Below, piece after piece: positions 30,944 through 41,564 of a stretch of DNA of 64,000 bases. This DNA comes from Hybos culiciformis (lineage: Eukaryota; Arthropoda; Insecta; Diptera; Hybotidae), in NCBI GenBank assembly GCA_964007475.1, contig OZ023274.1, forward strand, positions 30,001,250 to 30,065,249, written 5' to 3'. The first letter of the stretch is position 1. Every line of letters begins with the position of its first letter. The position numbers and the translations under genes are program-made. The notes under the pieces are model-generated. The model searched no databases. It saw only the letters and a program-made list of their open reading frames with translations, and was not told where the DNA came from.

Positions 30944-32357
30944 TCACATAAAATTCATTATATAATCATTCGCCCATTTTGGTTGTCTTCTTTTTCTTTC
31001 ATTAATTATTTCAGACGGTTCATTTTCATCAATTTCAGATTCAGCACTTTCAAATACGTTTTCATCACATTCATATTCTGGAATTTCTTGTGGGCTTTGT
31101 TGTTGGGTTTCAACGTTATCGATTTCTTTATAACTATTTAAAAATATTATATCTTTTTTTACTGAAATACAATTTGTTTCAGGCAAGTAAACTCTATAGC
31201 CTTTAATATTTTCGCTACACCCAATAAAAATTCCATTTTCAGATTTTGGATCCCATTTTTGTCGTTTTTGATCAGGAATATTTGAACCAAAAGTTTTTAA
31301 CTTTTTTATGTCATACATTTCTTTATTATAATAAATTTCATATGGAGTTTTATCTTTTATTCTACTTGGGCCTGTTCTGTTTATTACAAAAACTGTCGTT
31401 TTCACAGCTTCTGCCCAAAACTCTTTTTTCGATTTACTTTCTAGCAATAATGTTCGTGCTCCTTCTGCGATAGTTCTCATTTCGCGCTCTGCACATCCGT
31501 TTTGTTCAGGAGTATATTCAACACTCATTTCATGGACAATTCCGTTTTCAGCTGTAATTTCTTTCAATATTTTATTTAAAAATTCTGAGCCTTGATCACT
31601 TCTGATCTTTTCTATGTCATATCCAGGATTTATTTTTGTCACATTTATATATTCATTTATTTTACTTTTTGCTTCATCTTTACTTTTCAGAAAATATACT
31701 GTTCGAAATTTAGATAAGTCATCTTTTAGTAATAAAAAATATTTCGATCCTGCCAATGAAGCAACTTCGATAGGACCACACAAATCCATGTGTATCAATT
31801 GCCCGGGCTTTTGGGCTCTCGATCCAATTTTATTTTGTGTCTTATGTTGTTTCCCATTTACACATGATATGCAATTCGAATTAGTCCCACTTTCAATATT
31901 TATATTACTTCTTTTCAACATGTTCTTAATTTGGTTTATATTTTGATGGGCCAATTTCCTATTCCAATTAAATAAATTATCAGTTATTTTACCAACATAA
32001 GCAACCTGTTGATTAAATTTAAAAATCATTGTATATATTTTGTCGTTTCTTCTTGCAACTGCTAGTACTTTGTTGTTTTTAATAAAATCACAGCTTTCTT
32101 TATTTAAATTTACTTTGTAACCTTTATCTATAGCTGCACTGACTGAAAATAGATTTGCTGTCAATTTTGGTACATACAAAACATTGATAATTGTTGATTC
32201 TATCCATTTTTCTCCATTGTGAGCAGAAAGGGTAATTGTTTCTCTACCTTCAGCTTCAATTATGTATGTTACCATCACCAATAATGATATTCTTTGGTTT
32301 ACAAAAAACTTCAATTCTGTCAAAATATTTTTTGTTATGACACATGTGGTCATAACA
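30944..32357 (-). pseudogene. Copia protease end and integrase (484-codon open segment from 32398)
   Basis: The reading frame begins with sequence after the protease active site (a DHMCHNKK word in an alternative frame near 32330-32350, then NVLYVPKLTANLFSVS). Integrase follows: an H-C zinc region (LAHQNINQIKNM, CISCVNGK), catalytic Asp in IHMDLCGP (about residue 205), Asp in RSDQGSEF (268) and Glu in QNGCAERE (304), spaced as D-35-E. It continues into the FGSNIPDQKR region and an acidic linker toward RT. The core is intact, but the protease is destroyed by the insertion at 32358 and there is no intact polyprotein. Confidence 0.9.
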
Positions 32358-33339
32358 CCCAAGAAACAAAATAGCTTTGTAACGGATTTCGAAGTCATTA
32401 CTAGAATGATTATTCATTCTAATAGATGACTTGTTAATGTTGCAAAAGCACTTACAAACCAAAAAAAGGCGAAAATTACTAGACTAAATTGGATGAATAA
32501 GAAGGTAGAAATGGTAATGTAAGGGGTTCTTAAGAGACTCAAAAGGCTTTACTAAGCCGAATTGTCGCTGGTATAACAGATTTTTTTTCTGTGTACTATG
32601 TTTTTGTATGTGGTGGTACATGTTTTCATATTTTAACACCAATCAATACCAACATAAATTAAAAGCCCCCTATTAAAAAAAAAAAACAATACATAGACAG
32701 GATCTCGTAGGCATAAAAATCATAACAAATGTATGAAACCCTATGAGATTTCCTATATAAAACCTAAAGATTAATCTGTAAAATGGGATTAAAAACAAAA
32801 AAAAATATAATTTAATAATTGAATGCAATTTATTATATTATTAATATTAAATTTTTAAGAAAAAAAATCGTATATGTTTAAATGAAAATTTCCATAAATC
32901 GAGAAAATTTAATCCATAATTTTTTTTTTTTTGCGGGTAAAGTAAGTAAAACTTTTTTTTGTCATAATTTCTAGGGTCTACGTCTAGGTAGGTACTTTTT
33001 TCACCTAGAAGCTCTCATTTCAGAGATATGACCACGATCTGACCCTCCAAAGTCTTATATATCAGGTTGGTAGGTACACGTACATATATACATACCAGAT
33101 CAGGTACATTAAAAATACCTAATAACGATATGCCAATCGCGAAACATAAAATTCTTAAGGGGGTTGGAAGAGGCGGCTGCCGTCTTCCATTTAGAATGAC
33201 AACTTTTTATTTAAAAACTACATATTGTGGCTACTACAAAACAAGTAGGTATATATCTATCTAACATATGAAAACTTTGGGGATGCATATCCCTGAAACG
33301 AAATCTTAACGGTAGATACCTATCGGGATATAAGGGTTT

Positions 33340-33440
33340 GAGAACCCCCCTACTCTCTCACCAAGTTTCGGACAAATCGAACTTGTGCATTTACGTGGCT
33401 GTTTTTCTACCTGGGGACCCACCTACTTATGTAGGTATCT
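33340..33440. repeat. Diverged repeat shared (inverted) with 43715-43800
   Basis: CCAAGTTTCGGACAAATCGA here corresponds to the complement of TCGATTTGGCTGAAACTTG at about 43738, with neighbouring TACCCCC-type words. A weak, old family. Confidence 0.45.
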
Positions 33441-34544
33441 CCCTACCTTCTATCTGTACAAAAAAAAAGTTTTTTTTTATATTTTGTATTTGAAATTATA
33501 TTTTTTATTTATTTATTGAAAATAATTTTAAATTTTACTTCACTTTATGAATATATTTTTATTAAAAATTTCCATTGAAAATTATTTTCATTAAAAAAAA
33601 TACTCTAAAATCCACTTAAAAAAAAATGTTTTGATTATAGCACAATAATTTTTTTTTTTGATAATTTTTCAAAATTAATTATTCAAAATTTTAATCATTT
33701 TTTTTTAAATCATTTTTAATTTATTTATAAAAATAGGTAAATTAAAATTAAATATTTTCATTCCATTTTTCTAAAAAACAACAAGTAAAAATCCACCTGT
33801 AATCTGTAGTTAAGAAAAAAATTGTCCTAGGAAAGATTTTTATTTTATTTTGGACATTTAAAATTAATTTTTTTTAATAAACTAATAAAAAACTTATTTT
33901 TTATTAATTTATCTTCATTATTATTGAATTTAAATTTATTTTTAATGTTTAAAACATAACTAAAAATGGCAAAAAAAATTACTGCCGACCAACAAAGCGA
34001 ACAAAAATTTGAAAACTAGTGAGAATTTTTTATTTATTATCCCTACGAAAAGTTTTGTTTACTTTTCAACTACACGGCTGATTATCTTAGTGTTGGTGAT
34101 GCACCAATAATAAAATAAAATAGAATCAAATGTATGCGTATATAATGTATATAAAATGTGTATAAAGCAAAAAGAATAATAATAATAAAACGTTTATGTG
34201 TGTTAATATTTGCAAATAATTTTATCATGTTTTTTTGCATAATATGGCAAATACATTTTTTTAGAATAATAATAATTATTGTAATATAGTAATAAACTAG
34301 GATCATCGTATTTGTGCCTAAAGTGCAGTTCAAATTTAATGAGCGCTTCTAAAAAAAATTTAAATAAAAAATATTTTCCTGAAACAAAATTAAATTTCCA
34401 TACAAAAATTTATCATTTAAATTTTCAAATGGAGGATATAGGAATAATTTTATTGAAAATTTAGTTCCCGAAGATAATTTTTTTTTGTCCTGTATCTTTT
34501 GATTTAAAAATAGTCATCGTACAATGCAGTAAAATGAAAAATAA

Positions 34545-35345
34545 AAAAAACGTAAAAGGGGGATGGACATTTTTCCGAGCGACATTTGTCCGCGATTTTT
34601 TAATGCACGGCTCAATTACCTTTTGCAAAATGGTATTTGTACGCGATTCTTTCGGGAAGGGGATTTTTCGTCAACTGCTCCCTATTTTTTTAATTAACGA
34701 GAAACCCCCTAGAGCAGTGTTCATGTTATAAATCGCGGACGGGGGTTGGACATTTGTCCGCGGGATATTTGTCCGCGATTTGTTTTTGTATCGCGGACAT
34801 CAAAATGACATTTTTCCGCGATTCAAAATGACTTTTGTCCGCCGCGGACAAATGTCATTTGGCAAAATGTCATTTGTCCGCGATAAAAATTAATCGCGGA
34901 CAAATGACATTTTGCAAAATGACATTTGTCCGCTAAAGTTTGAAAATTCAATCGCGGACAAATGTCATTTTGCAAAATGTCATTTGTCCGCTCATTTTGA
35001 GACATTTGTCCGCGGCGGACAAATGTCATTTTACAATCGCGGACAAATGTAATTTTGTAAAATGACATTTGTCCTTGAAGTTTTCCTTACAAATTTCATC
35101 GCGGACAAATGTCCCGCGGACAAATGTCACGGTGCCATCGCGGACCAAGAACTCGTGCCCTGGGGTAGGAAACAAAAATTAGGGCGCAGTAGAAGGAAAA
35201 ATGCCGTGGGGCACGAGTTCTTTGGAGTTTTTATGTTATAAATCGCAAAATGTTACTTGTCCGTGCACAAAAAAATCGGGGACAAATGTCATTTTGCAAA
35301 ATGTTGTTAATCCGCCCACAAAACATCCCGGACAAATGTTCTTGT
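34545..35345. repeat. Self-complementary word array (GCGGACAAATGTCATTTTG), foldback-like
   Basis: About twenty copies of a ~20-bp word appear in both orientations, many as adjacent hairpins (for example GCGGACAAATGTCATTTTG facing its complement across 34840-35070). A separate hairpin (35148-35222) with AAGAACTCGTGCCC arms sits in the right part. The layout (opposed word arrays plus a hairpin) is like the foldback element at 21756, but the words differ and no TSD was found. Confidence 0.8.
35148..35222. repeat. Hairpin AAGAACTCGTGCCC / GGGCACGAGTTCTT
   Basis: 14-bp perfect arms separated by about 47 bp, inside the GCGGACAAATG array. Confidence 0.8.
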
Positions 35346-35599
35346 TCCAACATTAGCTCAGTTATTTAAAATATTTTAGCATCTAGTAACTAGTTTTATG
35401 AAATTTGTATTATGCAATAAATTGTTTATTCATGTTTTATATTCTTTTAAATTGCAGGATAAAGAAAAAAAAAATTAAAAAAGTTTTAAATTTTTTATGT
35501 TACATTTAATATTAAAATTAAAACTATTCTACGAAGCTCGTTATTTTTACTACTGCAGTAAGCCACAAAAGAATCCATGTAAACATGCGCACACTTTTT

Positions 35600-35940
35600 T
35601 GTTTTGTGGTGTGATACATGCGTATTGTTCTAATAGTACCCTTTTTCGAACCTTTAACAAAGCAACATATTCTTATGTAACAAACCAATACAAACATAAA
35701 AACACATCCCGGCTCACAAACCAACATATACTAGTAATATCCTAAAATTATGCATTTAATAATCCAAATACATACATATAGCATTAATAGTGTACTTTTT
35801 CGAACCTCTAACAAAGCTAAATGTTCTAATTTATTAAACCAACACAAACAAACAAACACATCCCAGCTCACAAACCAACACATATACTAGTAATATCTTA
35901 AATTTATGATTTTAATAATCCAAGTTTATGTTTAATGCCG
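35600..35940. repeat. Tandem duplication, unit about 165 bp
   Basis: Two copies share TTTTTCGAACCT-TAACAAAGC, ACACATCCCGGCTCACAAACCA and ATACTAGTAATATC. Diverged by several substitutions and indels. Confidence 0.8.
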
Positions 35941-36169
35941 GTTTCGGATACAATTTAGTTTAATAATTTTTTCTTTTATGATTTTGTTATACGTTCTTAT
36001 AACATCATTAATTTCGACATTTAATAAGCAAAACTTGTTTGATAAAAATTCTAGTAAGGATCTAATAGTGGCAGAAAAAGATCCTTCTTTGGCCGAACCC
36101 ACTATTATTCCATTATAAAGTTATTTAGGACGTATAACAAAAAAACTGAAACTAACGAAAAAACTGTTA

Positions 36170-36351
36170 TAGTACGATTCAAATCACTTGACCAATCCGT
36201 TATGCAAAGCTTTCCCTTTCCATTAAAAAATGCATACAAAATTTAGGGGAAATTATTTAAGAAAAAAGCTCATGCAATTTTTGTATAATAATTTTATTCA
36301 AATTTTACCCTCTCTTAAAAGTTCATTGGTCAAGTGATTTGAATCGTACTA
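36170..36351. mobile_element. 182-bp Tc1/mariner-type MITE, TSD TA
   Basis: Perfect 27-bp inverted ends starting TAGTACGATTCAAATCACTT, each flanked by TA (36168-36169, 36352-36353). No coding capacity. Confidence 0.88.
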
Positions 36352-36359
36352 TACTTGGG

Positions 36360-36474
36360 CAACTATCCAATCTTCTGTAATTTTCATCCCACAAAATAAT
36401 GACGTTGTAAATGCATTTTTCCAATTTTCATCTTTTTCATCAGTTTTTTTACTCTCATTTTGATTTATCAATAA
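36360..36474 (-). pseudogene. Copia gag-protease linker fragment
   Basis: Minus-strand frame reads NQNESKKTDEKDENW then KNAFTTSLFCGMKITEDW, the stretch that normally precedes the protease DSG motif in copia polyproteins. It is an island between two insertions. Confidence 0.75.
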
Positions 36475-36665
36475 TACCTTGTTTACACCAAAATGGAATC
36501 ATACTTTAATCCTATGATTCAAAACGAACGTTTACACCAAAAAAAAGTGGGACTTATTTGACATTAAAAAAAATTAAATTTGTATAAAAAATTTACAAAT
36601 AAAAAATTGATGAAATTAATGATGAAATACCTACCTAAAATTCTGAAATAAATAATAAAAAAAAA

Positions 36666-36901
36666 ACACACGAAGCAGTCATAGAACTGCCTACAGAAGT
36701 TTATACTTAAAGATTTAAAAACTATGAAAAAAACTATGAATAACAGTGGCTACAAATGATGGGCTGCTCAGTACAAAATGTAAATTAAAATAAAAATCAG
36801 TCCATCAGTCCAAAAGCAGTCCATTATTTGTAGCCACTGTTATTTCATAGTTTAAATCTTAAGTATAAACTTCTGTAGGCAGTTCTATGACTGCTTCGTG
36901 T
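36666..36901. mobile_element. Hairpin MITE (ACACACGAAGCAGTC family), copy 3
   Basis: Same inverted ends as copies 1 and 2, with one G missing in each arm (GTCATAGAACTG), so the two arms changed in concert. Confidence 0.87.
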
Positions 36902-36916
36902 TTTTTTTTTTTTTTA

Positions 36917-37480
36917 CCAAAACGAAGTACAGATATTTAAATTAAGAGAAAAATTTTAACTTTAAAAATTATGACGCTTTACGGAAATTAATTAGATCAA
37001 TCTGCAAAAATTAATTGACCAATTTATTATCTCTCCCTCTTTGGTATTTTGTATTTGGCGTAACTACATTATTATGTTAAAAAAATTAAAAAAAAAAAAA
37101 AAAAATTAAATTCTCAGTATCGGGGGATCGAACTTGGCACCTTCAGAATTGTAATCCGATATTCTATCCACTCAGCCATATTGCCCTTATGATTTCAGCT
37201 TTCTAAAATAACATAAAAGAGCACTTGTCTTCTTTAATAATTAAAATCGCCGGAATTTATTTTAAAAATTTCTCTCTTATTTCCTTCCACTAATCGTATT
37301 CATGAACCCGTTTATTTTTTAAAAATTTCTCTCTTATTTCCTTCCACTAATCGTATTCATGAACCCGTTTATTTCATTCCACTAACCGTATTCATGAACC
37401 TTAAACAAAGCAGAAGTTGAACTTGAATTTTTATATTATTTAGAAGAATAAACTCTTTATATGATTTTAGAAAGCAAAAA
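36917..37480. repeat. ~560-bp direct repeat, left copy
   Basis: Begins ACCAAAACGAAGTACA and includes a minus-strand tRNA-like repeat (37131-37192) and a doubled AAAAATTTCTCTCTTATTTCC unit. The partner is at 39158-39730 with very few differences. Confidence 0.88.
37131..37192 (-). repeat. tRNA-derived repeat in left direct copy
   Basis: Minus strand: TGGCTGAGTGGATAGAATAT (A box), a CGGATTACAATTCTG anticodon-arm-like stretch and AGTTCGATCCCCC (B box). Confidence 0.65.
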
Positions 37481-37544
37481 TTATATGGCAATTTGTTTAT
37501 TAGAATTTTTTTATTATATTTTAGGAATCCAAAATCATATGGGC

Positions 37545-37611
37545 TATATGGCTTGGTGGCTAGAACATCGGACTATAAGAGTGAAGGTGTCAGGTTCGAT
37601 TCTCCCCAATG
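37545..37611 (+). repeat. tRNA-derived (SINE-like) repeat
   Basis: TGGCTTGGTGGCTAGAACAT and B box GGTTCGATTCTCC. The downstream body (37665-37945) is the composite repeat also seen at 20250-20552 in reverse. Confidence 0.7.
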
Positions 37612-37664
37612 AATACATTTTTTTTTTCATTTTTTTGAACATAATAATTTTTTTGAACATAATT

Positions 37665-37945
37665 TTTTATTGGTAGAATATGTAATTTTTTTGCTTGTGA
37701 TATTGGGCCCTATATATACATATATTTGAAATTAAAAAAGTGTACGATAATTATGAATTCCTACCCAAAATTTTTGATCTGGTAATCTTTATTTCACCAG
37801 AGCTACCTATTTTGAAAAATTTTTTTTTTGCATATTTTGAGCCGGGAAAACCTATAATGATAAATTACTTGATCGATATCTATACTATCAATGCCAAAAT
37901 ATACCTATGTTGTTTCTCAAGGCTTTAATAAAATTATTTGTAACG
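37665..37945 (+). repeat. Composite repeat body (inverse of 20250-20552)
   Basis: From TTGCTTGTGATATTGGGCCC to TTGTTTCTCAAGGCTTTAAT, including the inverted GGTAATCTTTATTTCACC box. Confidence 0.75.
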
Positions 37946-38173
37946 AGTTTAGTGCGTCCAATATTATAAATTTGTTTTATAGGATATAATGTTTATAACT
38001 TTAGTGGTTACATAATCTCTGTAAAAAAAATAAAACAAAAACATGAAACATGAAATGAAATGTGATCACTTTTCTTACTTATTTTTCTCCCGGGAAATTT
38101 GTACTTTTTTTAGCGTTTATTATCTTATTAACTACAACAGGATTAACAAATGCTTGTTTAAATACATATATAC

Positions 38174-38991
38174 CAGGCACGAAGCGTAAGTTTTTCAATA
38201 TCGGAAGCACACTAATAGAATTTAATATTTTTTATACTTAGATATAACACCATATTAAATAAGGCAAGATATTGAAATGATCTGAAATACATAGGTTCAT
38301 TTTAATTATTTTGAAGTTAATTTAGGTACATTTAATGTTAATTATTGATCCGAATATTTTTTACTTAAAAAAGTTAATTTAATTTGAATTATTTGAATAT
38401 TTAAAAATTATATCGTCTTATTGTATCTTGAAATCACCAAACAAAATCAAATTAGTATACTTTTCAGCGCAAATAATAAATTTCCTTCACTCATTATTCA
38501 TATTTTTACACATAATTCCCTTTCCTAATTTAGACGGTAAATTTAGTGTCTCTGATATTAAAAGGAATTTAATTTTTATCCCTTCACATTATTGAGAATA
38601 CATAATTTGAAATCATTATTTGCTTTATTGAAATTTAGTTTAACGCTTGCTATGAAATTTAGCTGTTAATAAAAATTCTATACAAAAAATAATGATTTCA
38701 AAAATTTTACTATGAGAAGAAATTTCATTATTCAAAAGCGACATCTATACCAAAATTCTCTTTGAATGGGAAATTTTTTGTAATCATAATAATGAATTAA
38801 AATTTTGCATTCTTTCTTAATATTAGGAAGCCTTTAGGAAAATATGTACCTATTGTAAATAAAGCGTAATATAGGGGTAATTTCTATTGAATGCAGTATT
38901 TAAATTTTAACCTATGTTTTTATTTGCTAAATATTAAAATGTTTTCTACGGAAGCACTCAATAAGTTCAATATATGAAGGATTCGTCCCTG
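38174..38991. mobile_element. hAT-type non-autonomous element, TSD ATATATAC
   Basis: Left end CAGGCACGAAGCGTAAG, right end (inward) CAGGGACGAATCCTTC, flanked by a perfect 8-bp ATATATAC (38166-38173, 38992-38999). Imperfect inner TIR words TTCAATAT and GGAAGCAC pair. A 3'-truncated copy is at 59683-60270. No ORF. Confidence 0.88.
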
Positions 38992-39157
38992 ATATATACA
39001 TATAACTGTCTTGTCATAGTAAGTGGTAAAACATGTTTGAAAATTAGTTGGGACTTTAGTGATATACCTATTATCCGGTGTCTAAATTTTTTATGAATGA
39101 TCACAAGATTATGTTAATTCTATTGTGAAAATAAGATTGCACGAAAAAGCTGTGAAT

Positions 39158-39730
39158 ATTTACCAAAACGAAGTACACATACTTAAATTAAGAGAAAAAT
39201 TTTAACTTTAAAAATTATGACGCTTTCCGGAAATTAATTAGATCAATCTGCAAAAATTAATTGACCAATTTATTATCTCTCCCTCTTTGGTATTTTGTAT
39301 TTGGCGTAACTACATTATTATGTTAAAAAAATTAAAAAAAAAAAAAAAATTCATAAAATTCTCAGTATCGGGGGATCGAACTTGGCACCTTCAGAATTGT
39401 AATCCGATATTCTATCCACTCAGCCATATTGCCCTTATGATTTTAGCTTTCTAAAATAACATAAAAGAGCACTTGTCTTCTTTAATAATTAAAATCGCCG
39501 GAATTTATTTTAAAAATTTCTCTCTTATTTCCTTCCACTAATCGTATTCATTAACCCGTTTATTTTTTAAAAATTTCTCTCTTATTTCCTTCCACTAATC
39601 GTATTCATGAACCCGTTTATTTCATTCCACTAACCGTATTAAAGAACAAAACAGAAGTTGAACTTGAATTTTTATATTATTTAGAAGAATACTCTTTATG
39701 TATATGATTTTAGAAAGCAAAAATTATATG
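39158..39730. repeat. ~560-bp direct repeat, right copy
   Basis: Second copy of 36917-37480, including the tRNA-like repeat at 39371-39433 (minus). Its end differs by small indels. Confidence 0.88.
39371..39433 (-). repeat. tRNA-derived repeat in right direct copy
   Basis: Same A- and B-box words as 37131-37192 on the minus strand. Confidence 0.65.
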
Positions 39731-39733
39731 GCC

Positions 39734-39797
39734 ATATGGCTTAGTGGATAGAATACCAGACTAATAAGTCTGAAGGTGCCAGGTTCGAACCCAATTA
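39734..39797 (+). repeat. tRNA-derived repeat with intact anticodon-arm pairing
   Basis: TGGCTTAGTGGATAGAATAC, then CAGAC-TAATAA-GTCTG (a perfect 5-bp stem) and B box GGTTCGAACCC, followed by a T-run. The best-preserved tRNA-like copy, though the acceptor stem is not convincing, so it is not called a tRNA gene. Confidence 0.6.
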
Positions 39798-40171
39798 TGG
39801 TTTTTTTTTTTTTTTAATATTTGAAAAAAATGATGACGGCCGATTCTCAGAAAAATGATGACGATTCTCAGAAAAATTCTATATGAAAATGGATTTTTAC
39901 CCTCTACCAAATTTCTTCCAACGCCGCTAAAGAAGTATAACTTCAAATTTAGTTAAACATTAATTAAAAAAAAAAAAAAATGTTTCCAAAATTTTAAAAT
40001 GTTTTTGATTTTTTTTTGTCAATAAACTATTTTTTATTACAATTGTCAAAAATTAAATTGTCACTTGCCACAAATTTCCATACAAACACAACTTCGTTTA
40101 TTGTGCCACAATGATATTTAGTAAATTATGCTATGTTTTATTCCAATTTATTTCAATTCATCCCTGAAATT

Positions 40172-40211
40172 TTTCTCGGATTGCCCAATCCAACTTCCAA
40201 TCCGAGAAAAT
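40172..40211. repeat. Hairpin TTCTCGGATTG / CAATCCGAGAA
   Basis: Inverted pair with a short spacer close to the right end of the PIF/Harbinger-like element; a subterminal structure. Confidence 0.65.
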
Positions 40212-40298
40212 TTTTTATATGAAAATGCGAGTTTCAATCAGAGAAAGATCCTAGGATTTGTTCCAATACGCTTTTAATCCCTTGGTGTAAACAAGGTA

Positions 40299-41069
40299 TA
40301 ACCAGCAATTCTTTTTTAAGTGACCCTTTTTCTTACAATTTTCGCAAGTTATTACTCTATTGCTATTTTTATTCGCATAACAAGTTTTCTTAATATGACC
40401 ACTTTTGCCGCACTTAAAACATTTTCGATTATCTTCAACTTTGTTTGTTACTAAAGCTGTAACTTCTTCTCTGCTTTTAGTTCGCTGTTCTTCAATTAAT
40501 AACCTTGCTGTTATTTCGGCTAAACTTTGCTTGTCAGATGGCACTGAATCCCAAGCAGAAACAAAATGTTTGTATTGATCTGGCAACGATGTTATAATTT
40601 TTGTCATTACCATCTTATCCGGAACTTCACCTTTCAGCTGTCTAATTTTGCTGACATTCTCTTCTATCCTGGATAAGAAAACCGTCATGTCGTCTTTCGG
40701 ATTGAAAACAAGAGCGAAAAATGTAACAAGTGAAGTGACATTTCGGATGTCTGTTCGTAGAATGTATGTAACTTATCCCAAATCAATTTTGAAGTTTCAC
40801 AATTAATTATCTGTAAAATGACCTTTTCCGATAACCTTGTTACAATCACACTTTGCGCCTTTGCATCACTTTTCAGCCATTTTGCAAACACCATCATCTT
40901 GGTCATTTGGCTTCACGTCGTTACCTTTGACTACATCAGAAACCTCTAGTGCCTTCAAGATGACTGTCACTTAAAACTTCCAAGTTGACCAATTTGATGT
41001 CCCTTCTAACTTCAAACTTGAAGATGTTGCTGGCGAAATTCCAGGTGCATTAAGTAGTGAATTTTCCAT
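40299..41069 (-). pseudogene. Copia gag, broken
   Basis: Starts with the minus-strand ATG at 41069 (MENSLLNAPGISPATSSS, then SNWSTWKF typical of copia Gag). A stop follows at about residue 33, the frame recovers near 40906 (KWLKSDAKAQSVIV, LIWDKLHTFYEQ), shifts again near 40690 and continues with FLSRIEENVSKIRQLKGEVP. Two CCHC zinc knuckles are readable: CFKCGKSGHIKKTC and CENCKKKGHLKKNC. The frame is cut by the insertion at 40298; its continuation is at 36360-36474. Gag forms the particle and binds element RNA. Non-functional. Confidence 0.88.
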
Positions 41070-41329
41070 CCTTAAATCGCAATACCACTCACTAAAAAAT
41101 ATTTAAACAAAACAATTAAATACCTTTTAATTTTTTATTTCTTATTTCTAATTTAATTTTTTTTTTATTTACTGCTTGACCACAGTTTTATTAATCCTAA
41201 AAAAATTTTAATCTTCCTAAAATTCGGTTTTCCTGTTGCTGCTTGAACACAGCCTTTTTTCCGAAAATTTTTGAATCCTTTACAATTTTTGGAATCATTT
41301 ATTTGGCTTCACAATCATTAATTTTATGT

Positions 41330-41345
41330 GACTGGGCCCATAACC
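41330..41345 (-). other. Copia primer binding site (initiator tRNA-Met fragment)
   Basis: Directly inside the 5' LTR, minus strand GGTTATGGGCCCAGTC, complementary to the anticodon-arm half of initiator tRNA-Met, as used by Drosophila copia. The region between it and the gag ATG (41070-41329) is leader. Confidence 0.88.
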
Positions 41346-41564
41346 TGTTGAAATATCTTTCGATATTTAATAAAACGCCAGTTTAAGAAAATTAATGATT
41401 GTTTTATTATAAAAATTTTAAATTAGAAATATAAGCGTGGTTTTGTTGATCGTTATGTTTTGACATAAACTTATAGAAGAGACAGAAGTTCGTTCTGTTC
41501 TTTTCTTCTTAAAATGTAAGCTGCTAAATAAAATATTTGTTGCGGCTAATTAATTCATTTAAGG

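Larger units (their letters stand above)
32358..36359. mobile_element. Compound ~4-kb insert in the copia protease region
   Basis: Copia coding stops at both edges: the protease side resumes left of 32358, and the gag-protease linker (ENWKNAFTTSLFCGMK, minus) ends at about 36360. The edges are CCCAAG (left) and CTTGGG (right), a minimal inverted pair; about nine coding bases around the active-site DSG appear lost. The insert contains at least a word array (34545-35345), a tandem duplication (35622-35940) and a MITE (36170-36351), so it is a nest itself. 32465-34540 is mostly AT-rich without a recognised gene. Confidence 0.6.
36475..40298. mobile_element. PIF/Harbinger-like non-autonomous element in copia gag, TSD TAA
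   Basis: Ends TACCTTGTTTACACCAA and its complement, with TAA (36472-36474 and 40299-40301) on both sides, the 3-bp TWA duplication typical of PIF/Harbinger. Taking TAA as the duplicated site puts the gag frame on both sides back in register, an independent check on the boundaries. It holds a MITE (36666), two copies of a ~560-bp block (36917 and 39158), tRNA-like repeats and a hAT element (38174). No transposase gene. Confidence 0.82.

Noticed and set aside
31246..31946. Plus-strand ORFs opposite copia integrase
   Set aside because: Antisense shadows of the conserved integrase frame.
34082..34333. 83-codon minus-strand ORF
   Set aside because: Isoleucine/tyrosine-rich translation of AT repeats with no similarity to anything I recognise.
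39734..39797. Functional tRNA gene
   Set aside because: A and B boxes and one anticodon stem are good, but the acceptor stem does not pair and many diverged copies exist; better explained as a SINE-like repeat.
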